The translations under genes were made by a program, and so were the position numbers. 64,000 nucleotides of DNA from Bacteroidales bacterium. Its GTDB lineage: Bacteria > Bacteroidota > Bacteroidia > Bacteroidales > UBA932. Of the stretch, positions 1-7,332 are shown one piece after another. The stretch covers positions 1 through 64,000 of the forward strand of contig JAFVCK010000031.1 in NCBI GenBank assembly GCA_017479265.1, read 5' to 3'. The notes under the pieces were generated by a model. The model did not search any database, was not told where the DNA came from, and saw only the letters and a list, made by a program, of their open reading frames with translations. How positions within the stretch are numbered: the stretch's first letter is position 1; every line of letters starts with the position of its first letter.

Positions 1-14
1 AAGAGTCTTTCTTC

Positions 15-71
15 ATAACACTGGTTTTTAATATTGATGTGGTAATCAAATATAACCAAAACCAGTGTTAT
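15..71. repeat. 14-bp perfect inverted repeat
   Basis: The arms at 15-28 and 58-71 are exact reverse complements (core AACACTGGTTTT / AAAACCAGTGTT) separated by 29 nt of AT-rich sequence. The right arm runs into a short T-run on the plus strand. It could be a transcription terminator for a gene left of the window or a protein-binding palindrome; the sequence alone does not decide. Confidence 0.5.
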
Positions 72-176
72 TTCGTACTACCCCCGCATCAGAACGATAT
101 CGTCAGGCACTGACGCTCCCCGGCAGGGGTTAGTTCAATATGAAGAGAGGCTTTTCGGCACTCATGGCATATAAGA

Positions 177-206
177 ACCCCGAAAGTCCGTCGAGACTTC
201 CGGGGT
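177..206 (-). terminator. Probable terminator downstream of tRNA-Ala
   Basis: Read on the minus strand, a 12-bp stem (195-206 with 177-188, one G-U pair on this strand) with a 6-nt loop lies 28 bases after the 3' end of the tRNA and is followed by TTCTTAT. The wobble pair forms only in minus-strand RNA, which supports that direction. The T-tract is weak. Confidence 0.55.
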
Positions 207-234
207 CATGCCAAAATGACGATTGTAATAACTG

Positions 235-307
235 TGGAGCATACGAGGATCGAACTCGTGACCTTCAGATTGCGAACCTGACGCTCTACCAACTGAGCTA
301 ATACCCC
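235..307 (-). tRNA. tRNA-Ala (anticodon CGC)
   Basis: The 73-nt minus-strand sequence folds as a complete cloverleaf: 7-bp acceptor stem, D-arm GCTC/GAGC with GG in the loop, anticodon stem TCAGG/TCTGA with loop TTCGCAA, and T-arm ACGAG/CTCGT with TTCGATC. U33 precedes CGC, so it reads GCG codons. The acceptor has the G3:U70 pair and A73, the identity elements for alanyl-tRNA synthetase. The CCA end is not encoded (the discriminator A is followed by CA). GCA (Cys) as anticodon is excluded because it would not follow U33 and because position 73 is A. Confidence 0.95.
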
Positions 308-334
308 AAAAAGGACTGCAAATATAGCAATTTT

Positions 335-2893
335 CTATAAAACAGCAGTCTTTTTCTCAGGAAAATTCCATCCTGTGACTGAAATATCGCCTATCTTCAT
401 ACAATCCTGAAGAGGAATTGTGCAACTTATGGTTCTGCTCTCCCCGGGACTTAGAGTGAGATAGTTGTCCTCCCACAGGGCGGGGCAGAGCAGCTTGCCC
501 TCCTTGTCCTTGACGGAAAGCCTTGCGAAAAACGCCACCGCAGAGGAGTTGTTGCTGAGGGTCACCGTCAGTTCCATCTCCTCGGACAGCCTTGCGCTTA
601 TGCCCACGTCAGCCTTGCGCATGCGGTCAAGGGATGACATGTCAGAATATGTGATTATGGGGGTCTCATACCAAGATGAATGCTTCCAGTCGTGAACGTC
701 CTCCGATTGTGGAAGCACGTATGAATTACGCGCAAATACTTCTCCTTCAGTGTTTTGCCCAGACAGCTGAAGGAATGTGCATCCGCTTCTCCTGGCAGGG
801 ACCTGGAGCACCTTCACCGGCTTTCCTGCCACGACATGTACCTTTCTTGATGCCTTGTAGGAGCGACTTCCGTCTGTCTTGTATAGCTCTATGATACCTT
901 CGAAATCATTGTCTTCAAGCGTCTCGTTGATGGCCCATACGCATCCGTCGGCATAGTTGTATATCAGCTGGACCGGTGCGTTTCCGTTCTTTGTGCCATA
1001 ATATGAAGCTGTGGGCTGACCGTAAAAGTCATACAACTGCCAATAGAGGCTGGGCCAGGCGGAATTCAGCATCCACTGGACTATTCCCGTGGACTTGGGG
1101 AAATTCACCCTGAAGGCCTCGAACATGGCCCGTGTGCCGTCATAGGCAAGAAGGTCGGCTTTACGGAGGAAGTCATCTTCGTCCGATACCGCGCCGAATT
1201 TGCCTGTTATGGCCTTTTTCAGGGCATCAAGGGAATGCATGTCTTCGGCTGCCACCGTGCAATGCTTGTCCCATATCGCATCGGCAGGCCACTCCAGGCC
1301 CATCTTAGCTATGGACTCCTTGACGGGAAGGCTGGCTCCTACGGAAGTCTCTGTGTTGAAGCCGTTTGCATATCCGGGAGCCTCTGGAGAATACCAATAG
1401 ACGGGACCGACATACTCGTAGGGACCGCGCATCTTCGTGCCCGAAGGGCCAGAAACGGGACTCTTCAGCCCGCTCGCGGAGATTATTTCCTTGCGGTCGT
1501 CGCGCCCGGAGAGGAAGTCAAGGTACTGGGGCTCCAGGTCGGGATGGGGGATTCTGTCGCTGCCTGTGAACCATGCCAGAATGGAAGGATGGCTGCGCAG
1601 CCACAGCACCTGGTCCTCGAAGGACTTGGCAGTCAGAGCTATGTCGTCGGGAGTAAGTATGCCGCCATAGACAGGGTCGTGTGGCTTTCCAAGATAAGCC
1701 TCCCATTCCCAGAAACAGCTCCAGCCCGCGAGCACCATCAGGCCTGCCCGGTCGCACAGGTCGTAAATGTTCTCGGAAGTGCCCCAGAACTCCTCGAAGC
1801 GGACGAGGTTGAGATTCATGTCCTTGACCATCGCAATCTGCCTCTCGTTGGACTTGGGGTCGTCGCGCAGGAATATGTCGTCCGTCCAGCCGGCACCGCG
1901 CAGCAGTACAGGTCTTCCGTTAAGCTTGAAAGCGAGGTTGCCGTCTTCGTTCAGATACTGCTCCACCGTCCTTATTCCGAAATCCACCTTCTGGCTGTCG
2001 GAAATCCCTTCGGAGGTGATGAAGACCAGGTCCATGGAATACATCTGTGGAGAACCCATGCCGTTGCACCACCAGAGCCTGGGAGCGTCAATGTGAAGGG
2101 CGGGGAACCGGGATGCGTCAAGAAGCACAATCTGCTCCTGGGCGGGCTCCAGGCTTATTCTCTTGGAGAATCTCCGGCCTTCCAGGCAGCCTGTAAGCAC
2201 TCCTTCCACCGGGTGTCCCGTCAGATTGACAAGGGTGGTCTCGACGGTCAGGTCCGCCGCTCCGTCCACCTTGCTTCTTACGGTGCTGTGCTGCATGGCC
2301 ACGTCCCCCGTGCGGATTATGGATACCTCGCGGTACAGCCCCATGCTGCCGTCGGCGGGCCTGGGGTTCCAATCCACGAAGCCTATGCCCGGCTGGCCTT
2401 TGCCGGCCTTTGATACGCTGATGGCCAGCACGTTGTGCTCGCGCGCGTATTCTGTAATATCATAGCAGCAGCGCCTGAAAGGACCTTCCAGGGTATCGAT
2501 GTATCTGCCGTTCAGCCAGATTTCGCCGCTGTAGCTGACTCCGTCCAGTTGCAGGAGTATGCGTCCCTGCGAAAGGGGAGTGTCGAACTCTGTCCTGTAC
2601 CACCAGGGACTTTCGAAAAGGGCGGGGTCGGCCATGGAATAGTTGTCTCCCTCGAGGATGCCGGGGAAAAGTCCGGCTCTGGTCAGAACGCCCATTACCG
2701 TCGAGGGGACGGTGGCGGGATAACTGCCCTCTGCGGGGGTATAGCCTTCGGAAGAAACGGCCTGCGGGGACTCTCCCTTGGCCGGAAATACGCTCCAGCC
2801 CTCATGCAGGAAGGCCTGTCTTCCGTTGACGGTGGCACCCCAGCATCCGAGGCTGGCAGCAAGCAGGATAGCGCAAATAATAGTCTTTCTCAT
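335..2893 (-). CDS. Glycoside hydrolase family 2, exo-beta-D-glucosaminidase (CsxA)-like
   Basis: A secreted GH2 enzyme of about 852 residues that removes a terminal beta-linked sugar. Order: signal peptide (MRKTIICAILLAAS), sugar-binding jelly roll with WWYRTEF, Ig-like domain after DWNPRPADGSMGL, TIM barrel, and C-terminal Ig-like domains. DWNPRPxDGSMGL and GSDxxP are typical of the CsxA branch; by alignment the acid/base is Asp446 (in GSD) and the nucleophile Glu515 (in NTETS), 69 residues apart, much like CsxA D469/E541. I chose Met at 2893 because a strong -7 box lies at 2913-2920, so the in-frame ATG at 2911 would lie upstream of or at the transcript start. It stands alone between the tRNA and divergent hsp20. 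Substrate could also be mannosides or related beta-sugars; the exact specificity is inferred. Confidence 0.85.
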   Translation of the reverse strand: MRKTIICAILLAASLGCWGATVNGRQAFLHEGWSVFPAKGESPQAVSSEGYTPAEGSYPATVPSTVMGVLTRAGLFPGILEGDNYSMADPALFESPWWYRTEFDTPLSQGRILLQLDGVSYSGEIWLNGRYIDTLEGPFRRCCYDITEYAREHNVLAISVSKAGKGQPGIGFVDWNPRPADGSMGLYREVSIIRTGDVAMQHSTVRSKVDGAADLTVETTLVNLTGHPVEGVLTGCLEGRRFSKRISLEPAQEQIVLLDASRFPALHIDAPRLWWCNGMGSPQMYSMDLVFITSEGISDSQKVDFGIRTVEQYLNEDGNLAFKLNGRPVLLRGAGWTDDIFLRDDPKSNERQIAMVKDMNLNLVRFEEFWGTSENIYDLCDRAGLMVLAGWSCFWEWEAYLGKPHDPVYGGILTPDDIALTAKSFEDQVLWLRSHPSILAWFTGSDRIPHPDLEPQYLDFLSGRDDRKEIISASGLKSPVSGPSGTKMRGPYEYVGPVYWYSPEAPGYANGFNTETSVGASLPVKESIAKMGLEWPADAIWDKHCTVAAEDMHSLDALKKAITGKFGAVSDEDDFLRKADLLAYDGTRAMFEAFRVNFPKSTGIVQWMLNSAWPSLYWQLYDFYGQPTASYYGTKNGNAPVQLIYNYADGCVWAINETLEDNDFEGIIELYKTDGSRSYKASRKVHVVAGKPVKVLQVPARRSGCTFLQLSGQNTEGEVFARNSYVLPQSEDVHDWKHSSWYETPIITYSDMSSLDRMRKADVGISARLSEEMELTVTLSNNSSAVAFFARLSVKDKEGKLLCPALWEDNYLTLSPGESRTISCTIPLQDCMKIGDISVTGWNFPEKKTAVL

Positions 2894-2912
2894 ACACAAA
2901 TCTATGGACATG

Positions 2913-2943
2913 CAAAGTTACTATAAATTGTTCGCAAGTCAAA
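2913..2943 (-). promoter_or_regulatory. Bacteroidota-type promoter of the GH2 gene
   Basis: On the minus strand there is TTTG (2940-2943), a 19-bp spacer, then TAACTTTG (2913-2920). This matches the Bacteroidota consensus TTTG-N19-21-TAnnTTTG exactly. The predicted transcript start is near 2907, leaving a leader of about 14 nt before the chosen ATG. Confidence 0.75.
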
Positions 2944-2971
2944 AAGCGACAAAAAGACAGTAATTTATGAC

Positions 2972-3023
2972 ATTTTGGCAAGATAATATGCCATTTTGTC
3001 CACCTTTTGAACAATTTTGGCAA
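2972..3023 (+). promoter_or_regulatory. Repeated ATTTTGGCAA motifs upstream of hsp20
   Basis: ATTTTGGCAA occurs at 2972-2981 and again at 3014-3023, start to start 42 bp apart (about four helical turns). The first copy also forms TGGCA-N8-TGCCA with the sequence that follows. No TAnnTTTG box is visible before hsp20, so this may be an operator or the recognition region of another sigma factor. This is a guess from pattern only. Confidence 0.3.
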
Positions 3024-3112
3024 ATGGAACGGCAATTGCCATGATTAGTGTCGAACCGCCGCAGAGGCGGAGACAATAGAAAGTTGAACAAAAATTATAG
3101 GAGAACAAAATT

Positions 3113-3544
3113 ATGGTACCTTCAAGAAGAAACGCTCAGACCTGGCTGCCTGACATTTTCAATGACTTCTTCGACAACAACTGGATGGAACGCAGCAACT
3201 GCACCGCACCGGCCATCAACGTCCTTGAGCATGAAAAGAGTTACGAGCTTGAGCTTGCGGCTCCCGGTATGACAAAGGAAGATTTCAAGGTTACCCTTGA
3301 CAAGGAAGGAGACCTCGTAATCAATATGGAGAAGAAGAACGAGAACAATGAGAACCATCGCAGGGGACATTATCTGCGCCGCGAATTCTCATACAGCAAA
3401 TTCCAGCAGACCATGCTTCTGCCCGAGGACGCTGACAGGGAGAAAATCTCCGCAAAGGTGGTCAACGGAGTGCTGACGGTCGATATCCCGAAGATAGAGA
3501 AAGTAAAGCCCGAAGAGACCAACAAGAACATAGAGATTTTCTGA
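3113..3544 (+). CDS. Hsp20/alpha-crystallin small heat-shock protein
   Basis: An ATP-independent holdase of 143 residues that binds unfolding proteins in the cytoplasm. An N-terminal arm of about 35 residues (W-rich, DIFNDFFDNN) precedes the alpha-crystallin domain (about 38-135). The late strand has GVLTVDIPK, the A/GVL signature of the family, and the tail carries IEI (I-x-I), which docks neighbouring dimers. The length is normal. An AGGAG lies upstream of the ATG, unusual in this window. It is a single-gene unit ended by the hairpin at 3561-3597; heat or stress control is likely, but no CIRCE element (TTAGCACTC) is present. Confidence 0.95.
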   Translation: MVPSRRNAQTWLPDIFNDFFDNNWMERSNCTAPAINVLEHEKSYELELAAPGMTKEDFKVTLDKEGDLVINMEKKNENNENHRRGHYLRREFSYSKFQQTMLLPEDADREKISAKVVNGVLTVDIPKIEKVKPEETNKNIEIF

Positions 3545-3560
3545 CAAAAGCTTTGACAAC

Positions 3561-3597
3561 AAAAATTTACGCCCCCTCATAGAGGGCGTAAATTTTT
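3561..3597. terminator. Bidirectional intrinsic terminator
   Basis: AAAATTTACGCC pairs with GGCGTAAATTTT in a stem of at least 12 bp that continues into CCTC/GAGG past a two-base bulge. It is flanked by A-runs and T-runs, so it can stop hsp20 (+) and the convergent PUR-domain gene (-). Confidence 0.85.
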
Positions 3598-3610
3598 ATG
3601 TATTAACAAC

Positions 3611-3985
3611 TTAGAACTGGTCCTCGTTGTCGTCGCGCCAGTAGTTGGCTTTGTTTTTGTCGTAATCGTGACGATGCTCGAAACCGTCCTCGGGAACGTC
3701 TTTCAGGCAGTTGGTCTTGATATATGCAAGGGCCTCCTGGAGGCCTTCCACGAATTTCTCGAAATCTTCTTTGTAGAGGAAGATTTTGTGCTTGTCGTAC
3801 GAGAACCTGCCGTCATGCTCAACACGACGCTTGCTCTCCGTGATGGTCAGGAAGAAATCGTCACCTGTCTTTGTGGACTTGACATCAAAGAAATAGGTCC
3901 GTTTCCCGGCTCTCACAGGCTTGGAATAGACATCCTCGCCGTTATTGTCGCGGGCATAACCTCCTTCGTAATCGTCTCTGTACAT
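3611..3985 (-). CDS. PUR-domain nucleic-acid-binding protein (DUF3276)
   Basis: A 124-residue cytoplasmic protein of a family almost confined to the Bacteroidota and spirochaetes. It has a single PUR repeat: YFFDVKSTKTGDDFFLTITESKR forms the beta strands and the segment around YKEDFEKFVEGLQEALAYI the amphipathic helix. In Borrelia the homologue binds DNA and RNA; the target here is unknown. The last 30 residues are charged and low in complexity (HRHDYDKNKANYW), probably disordered. It is expressed from its own promoter (4018-4025), back to back with nusB. Confidence 0.85.
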   Translation of the reverse strand: MYRDDYEGGYARDNNGEDVYSKPVRAGKRTYFFDVKSTKTGDDFFLTITESKRRVEHDGRFSYDKHKIFLYKEDFEKFVEGLQEALAYIKTNCLKDVPEDGFEHRHDYDKNKANYWRDDNEDQF

Positions 3986-4017
3986 AATTCTTTATCTTTT
4001 TTGTTGTATTCAAGGGC

Positions 4018-4025
4018 CAAAATTA
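4018..4025 (-). promoter_or_regulatory. -7 box for the PUR-domain gene
   Basis: TAATTTTG on the minus strand fits TAnnTTTG and sits 33 bp before the start codon. No clear TTTG is found at the -33 spacing. Confidence 0.5.
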
Positions 4026-4046
4026 GCGAAAAATTCCAAAAAAAAC

Positions 4047-4054
4047 TATCTTTG
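4047..4054 (+). promoter_or_regulatory. -7 box for the nusB operon
   Basis: TATCTTTG matches TAnnTTTG and lies 18 bp before the nusB ATG. It is only 21 bp from the divergent box at 4018-4025, so the two transcription units probably compete for or share polymerase access. Confidence 0.6.
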
Positions 4055-4072
4055 CAAAGAAATTTTTGAAAT

Positions 4073-5011
4073 ATGCTTGGTAGAAGAATTCTGAGGGTAA
4101 AAGCTTTCAAAGTTATTTACAGTTACGCGGTGGCGGGAAACATGAGCCTTGAGGAGGCCCTGAAGCAGTTTGACGCTTCTCTTGAAGCGACAAGGGACCT
4201 GTATCTCTTCCTTTTGGCCTCGGTTCCGTCACTCACCAGGATTGCGAGGGAGAGGCTTGAAGCTCCCAAGCAGAAACTGCATCCCACGCAGGAGGAACTG
4301 AATCCGAACGACAAGTTCGTCTCCAATGCCTTGAGTCCGCTGCTGGACGAAGACCCCGACCTGCAGAAGATTCTTGAGCGCAAGAAGTTCTCATGGGACC
4401 AGTATGACATAGTGTTGAAATCCATACTCGATTCGGTAGGGGAGCAGCCTTACTTCAAGAAATACATGGACAGGGAGGAGCGTTCCCTCAGGGACGACTG
4501 CCGCCTCTTCGGCAAGATTTTCGAGAAGGACTATTCGGACAGCGATGCCCTGCGCGAACTCCTCGAGGACAAGTCCATATACTGGTACGACGACCTGGAG
4601 TATGCCCTGATATGCTGCATAAACACTTTCCGCGACCTTGCCGCAGGCAAGCGCTGGAGACTGCCCGAACTGTACAGGAGCGAGGAAATCAAGAAGACCA
4701 GGCCGTCTGCTCCGCTGAGCAGCGACCGCGATTTCGCACGCAAGCTGGTCACTACGGCCTTCACCTCCTACGAGGATACTTTCCGCAGGGTCCGCGAGGC
4801 TGTTCCTGACTGGGACAGCGACAGGCTTTTCTGCACCGACCTTGCAATCATAGCCCTCGGCGTCGCAGAGCAGAAGGCCTTCCCGGACATGCCTCTTGAC
4901 ATCACCATGAACGAGTATCTGGAGATAGCCAAGGACTTCTGCACTCCCAAGAGCAGGCAGTTTGTCAACGGCTTGATGGACAAGCTTATAAAGGAAAATT
5001 TAAACAAATAG
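4073..5011 (+). CDS. nusB: Transcription antitermination factor NusB
   Basis: NusB binds boxA RNA with S10 (NusE) to prevent early termination in rRNA operons. The N-terminus MLGRRILRVKAFKVIYSY matches the RNA-binding start of the fold; the C-terminal half (DLAIIALGVAEQKAFPDMPLD) is the conserved NusB core, ending with a helix after KSRQFVNGLMD. At 312 residues it is about twice the E. coli length; a long middle insertion of this kind is usual in Bacteroidota. It is first in an operon with yajC (3-bp gap), ybbR and coaE. Confidence 0.93.
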   Translation: MLGRRILRVKAFKVIYSYAVAGNMSLEEALKQFDASLEATRDLYLFLLASVPSLTRIARERLEAPKQKLHPTQEELNPNDKFVSNALSPLLDEDPDLQKILERKKFSWDQYDIVLKSILDSVGEQPYFKKYMDREERSLRDDCRLFGKIFEKDYSDSDALRELLEDKSIYWYDDLEYALICCINTFRDLAAGKRWRLPELYRSEEIKKTRPSAPLSSDRDFARKLVTTAFTSYEDTFRRVREAVPDWDSDRLFCTDLAIIALGVAEQKAFPDMPLDITMNEYLEIAKDFCTPKSRQFVNGLMDKLIKENLNK

Positions 5012-5014
5012 GAA

Positions 5015-5341
5015 ATGACAGCTTTTATGACACTTTTGCAGGCGGCTCCTGCACAGGCGCAAGGTGCGGCCGGCTCCTCCTGGAGCATGTGGATAATGAT
5101 TGCCCTTATCTTCGTCGTTATGTATTTCTTCATGATCCGTCCCCAGCGCAAGCAGCAGAAGGAGCAGGAGAATTTCCGCAATTCCCTCAAGAAGGGCGAC
5201 AAGGTCGTCACCGTCGGCGGAATATTCGGCACCGTGGATGAAATCAAGGAGAATTCTGTGCTGATCAAGGTTGACGGGGATACCAAGCTCCGCGTCGCCA
5301 AGAATTCGCTGGTAAAGGACTTCTCCGAGGTCCAGCAGTAG
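5015..5341 (+). CDS. yajC: Preprotein translocase subunit YajC
   Basis: A small inner-membrane accessory of SecDF-YidC in protein export. One transmembrane helix (about residues 26-44, MIALIFVVMYFFMI) is followed by the hallmark RPQRKQQKEQ and a soluble domain with KKGDKVVTVGGIFGTV. The length (108) is normal. It is encoded 3 bp after nusB and 1 bp before ybbR, so the three are co-transcribed. Confidence 0.95.
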   Translation: MTAFMTLLQAAPAQAQGAAGSSWSMWIMIALIFVVMYFFMIRPQRKQQKEQENFRNSLKKGDKVVTVGGIFGTVDEIKENSVLIKVDGDTKLRVAKNSLVKDFSEVQQ

Positions 5342-5342
5342 C

Positions 5343-6308
5343 ATGAAGCTTCCGGAAAAACTGTCCTCCGGAACGGCATTGCAGAGCAGGGACTGGGTGG
5401 TGCTCATCCTGTCCCTCTTGCTTGCGTTCCTTATCTGGCTGGTGGGCAACCTTTCCGGCAGTTATCTCAAGACGGTCAGCGTGCCGGTAACGGCCGAATG
5501 CCAGATAGACGGATATGCGGCCCGCTCGGCAGGTCCTGCCGTCGTGATGGCCCGCTGCAGGGCTACGGGCTACAACATAATCCGTCTTCGCCGCATCAAG
5601 AATCCCGTGGTCGTGGAGTTCGCCCCCTCTGACATGCATCACAGGGACGGGGAACTCTTCTTCGTTACGGCCTCCGAACTCAACCGCTATACCCAGTCCG
5701 TTTTCGGGGACAATTCAGGAATAGAAACGCTCCTGACTGACACCCTTTATTTCCGCTTCCATAAGGAAAACTTCAGGAAAGTGCCCGTATCTCCCGTCTG
5801 CACAATCAGTTACGAGGCTCAGTACATGAGCCCGTCCGGGATTGTAATGACCCCGGACTCCGTGCTTGTATATGGAGAGCCCTTCCACATAGAGAACATA
5901 GACAGGGTATATACCCGTCCTTTCGCGCTTGCCGAGCTCAAGGCTCCGGTGCATGGCGAAGTCACCCTCGAAACTCTCAAGGACGTGCGCCTTTCCCAGA
6001 GCAAGGCCGAGTACCATGTGGACGTGGAGCGTTACGTGGAGATAGGGGAGACCGTACACATAAGGATGCGCAACGTTCCTTCGGGCAAATCCGTAATCGT
6101 TTATCCTTCAACGGCAAAGGTAGTATATAGATGCTCTTTCCCCGTGCTCGGGGACCCTGCCGGCAATGTGGATTTCTATCTTGATTACAAGGAGTTTGCG
6201 GGTTCAATCATCGGCAAGTGCCTTCCTCACGACGACGGACTCCCGAGGGGAGTGCTCAGTTATACCATAGACCCTCCCGTGTTCGAATGCGTGGAGAGCG
6301 TGCGATGA
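5343..6308 (+). CDS. YbbR-domain membrane-anchored protein
   Basis: A 321-residue protein with one N-terminal transmembrane helix (about 18-38, VLILSLLLAFLIWLVG) and an extracytoplasmic part made of YbbR-like beta repeats (PVTAECQIDGY, VPVSPVCTISYEAQYMSPSG). In Firmicutes the homologue CdaR controls the diadenylate cyclase CdaA; no cyclase gene is in this window, so that role is not shown here. Its stop codon overlaps the coaE start (ATGA). The ybbR-coaE pairing is common in Bacteroidota. Confidence 0.85.
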   Translation: MKLPEKLSSGTALQSRDWVVLILSLLLAFLIWLVGNLSGSYLKTVSVPVTAECQIDGYAARSAGPAVVMARCRATGYNIIRLRRIKNPVVVEFAPSDMHHRDGELFFVTASELNRYTQSVFGDNSGIETLLTDTLYFRFHKENFRKVPVSPVCTISYEAQYMSPSGIVMTPDSVLVYGEPFHIENIDRVYTRPFALAELKAPVHGEVTLETLKDVRLSQSKAEYHVDVERYVEIGETVHIRMRNVPSGKSVIVYPSTAKVVYRCSFPVLGDPAGNVDFYLDYKEFAGSIIGKCLPHDDGLPRGVLSYTIDPPVFECVESVR

Positions 6309-6874
6309 AAACCTTGCTTCTCACCGGCGGCATAGGCAGCGGCAAATCGGCCGTTGCCGCTTGTCTTGAGGCCCGCGGTATTCCGGTATATGACAGTGAT
6401 TCAAGGGCCAAACTCCTGTATGACAGCGATTTGATTGATTCTCTGGAGGCTGCTCTCGGAGTCTGTCTCAGGCGGGACGGCCGGTTCAGCCCTGCTGCTC
6501 TTTCGGCCGCAGTCTTTTCTTCTCCGGAGGCCCTTTCAAAGGTAGAATCCCTGGTCCACCCTGCCGTACTCAAGGACTTTCTCCGCTGGAGGGATGCCCG
6601 GGATGCCGCTGTAGTGGCATTCGAGTCGGCCATAGCCATGTCCAAACCCCTTTTTGACGGCCTATGGGATGCTGTGCTCATGGTTACGGCACCGCTGCCG
6701 ACGCGAGTGGAAAGGGTGATGCGCCGCTCTGGCCTTACCCGTGAACAGGTCATGGCGAGGATAGCCGCGCAGCAATTTGACATCATGAAGGCCGATGCGG
6801 TGATAAACAACGACCTCGACATCGAAACCTTGGCCTATCGCACGGAAATTGCATTAAAATTGTTATATTTGTAA
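6305..6874 (+). CDS. coaE: Dephospho-CoA kinase
   Basis: It catalyses the last step of coenzyme A synthesis: ATP-dependent phosphorylation of the ribose 3'-OH of dephospho-CoA. A P-loop GGIGSGKSA lies at residues 8-16, followed by the DSDSRAK motif of the CoA-binding lid and a C-terminal INND segment. At 189 residues the length is normal. I chose the ATG at 6305, which overlaps the ybbR stop as ATGA; an upstream in-frame ATG at 6218 would lie deep inside ybbR. Confidence 0.95.
   Translation: MKTLLLTGGIGSGKSAVAACLEARGIPVYDSDSRAKLLYDSDLIDSLEAALGVCLRRDGRFSPAALSAAVFSSPEALSKVESLVHPAVLKDFLRWRDARDAAVVAFESAIAMSKPLFDGLWDAVLMVTAPLPTRVERVMRRSGLTREQVMARIAAQQFDIMKADAVINNDLDIETLAYRTEIALKLLYL
6864..6871 (+). 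promoter_or_regulatory. -7 box for the DUF5606-rimO operon
   Basis: TATATTTG fits TAnnTTTG, lies in the last codons of coaE and is 23 bp before the DUF5606 start. It suggests a new transcript begins here. The -33 region has only ATTG-like sequence. Confidence 0.6.
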
Positions 6875-6894
6875 GTTATAACTTTAGAAACGAT

Positions 6895-7332
6895 ATGGAA
6901 AACAACAAGACAGACCTGGCTAAGATATTGTCAGTTTCGGGACAGCACGGACTGTTCCTTTACATTGCGCAGGCACGTGGCGGAGCCATTGCCGAGTCTA
7001 TTTCAGACAAGAAGCGTACATGCCTGGATTTCAGGAACAAGATAACCACCCTGGCTGATATCTCCATTTATACCACCGAGGGCGAACTCAAGCTGGTGGA
7101 AGTGTTCGAGAAGCTCCACGGCGTGCTTGGTGACAAGGATGCACCTTCGCCCAAGGATTCCGCCGATGCTCTCAAGTCCCTTTTCGCCCAGGCCGTGCCC
7201 AATTACGATGCAGACCGTTTCTATGTCTCGCACATGAAGAAGGTCGTCGAGTGGTACAACGAGCTCAAGAATTTCGCCTCCCTGGATTTCGTCAAGGAAG
7301 AGGAGCAGCCCCAGGAAGAATCCGCAGAGTAA
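6895..7332 (+). CDS. DUF5606 domain protein
   Basis: A 145-residue cytoplasmic protein of a Bacteroidota-specific family with unknown function. The conserved start DLAKILSVSGQHGLFLYIAQARGG forms a small beta-rich domain; the middle has TLADISIYTTEGELKLVEVF; the tail is Glu-rich (EEEQPQEESAE). There is no signal peptide or membrane helix. Its stop overlaps the rimO start by one base (TAATG), so translation is coupled. A link to rimO or ribosome work is suggested only by position. Confidence 0.8.
   Translation: MENNKTDLAKILSVSGQHGLFLYIAQARGGAIAESISDKKRTCLDFRNKITTLADISIYTTEGELKLVEVFEKLHGVLGDKDAPSPKDSADALKSLFAQAVPNYDADRFYVSHMKKVVEWYNELKNFASLDFVKEEEQPQEESAE

Noticed and set aside
15..71. Invertible promoter (phase-variation switch)
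   Set aside because: The arms enclose only 29 bp without a TAnnTTTG box, too short for the invertible promoters known in Bacteroides, and no recombinase gene is near.
1235..2413. 392-codon open frame on the plus strand opposite the GH2 gene
   Set aside because: Its product has no domain signs and mirrors the GH2 coding strand; GC-rich third positions open such frames.
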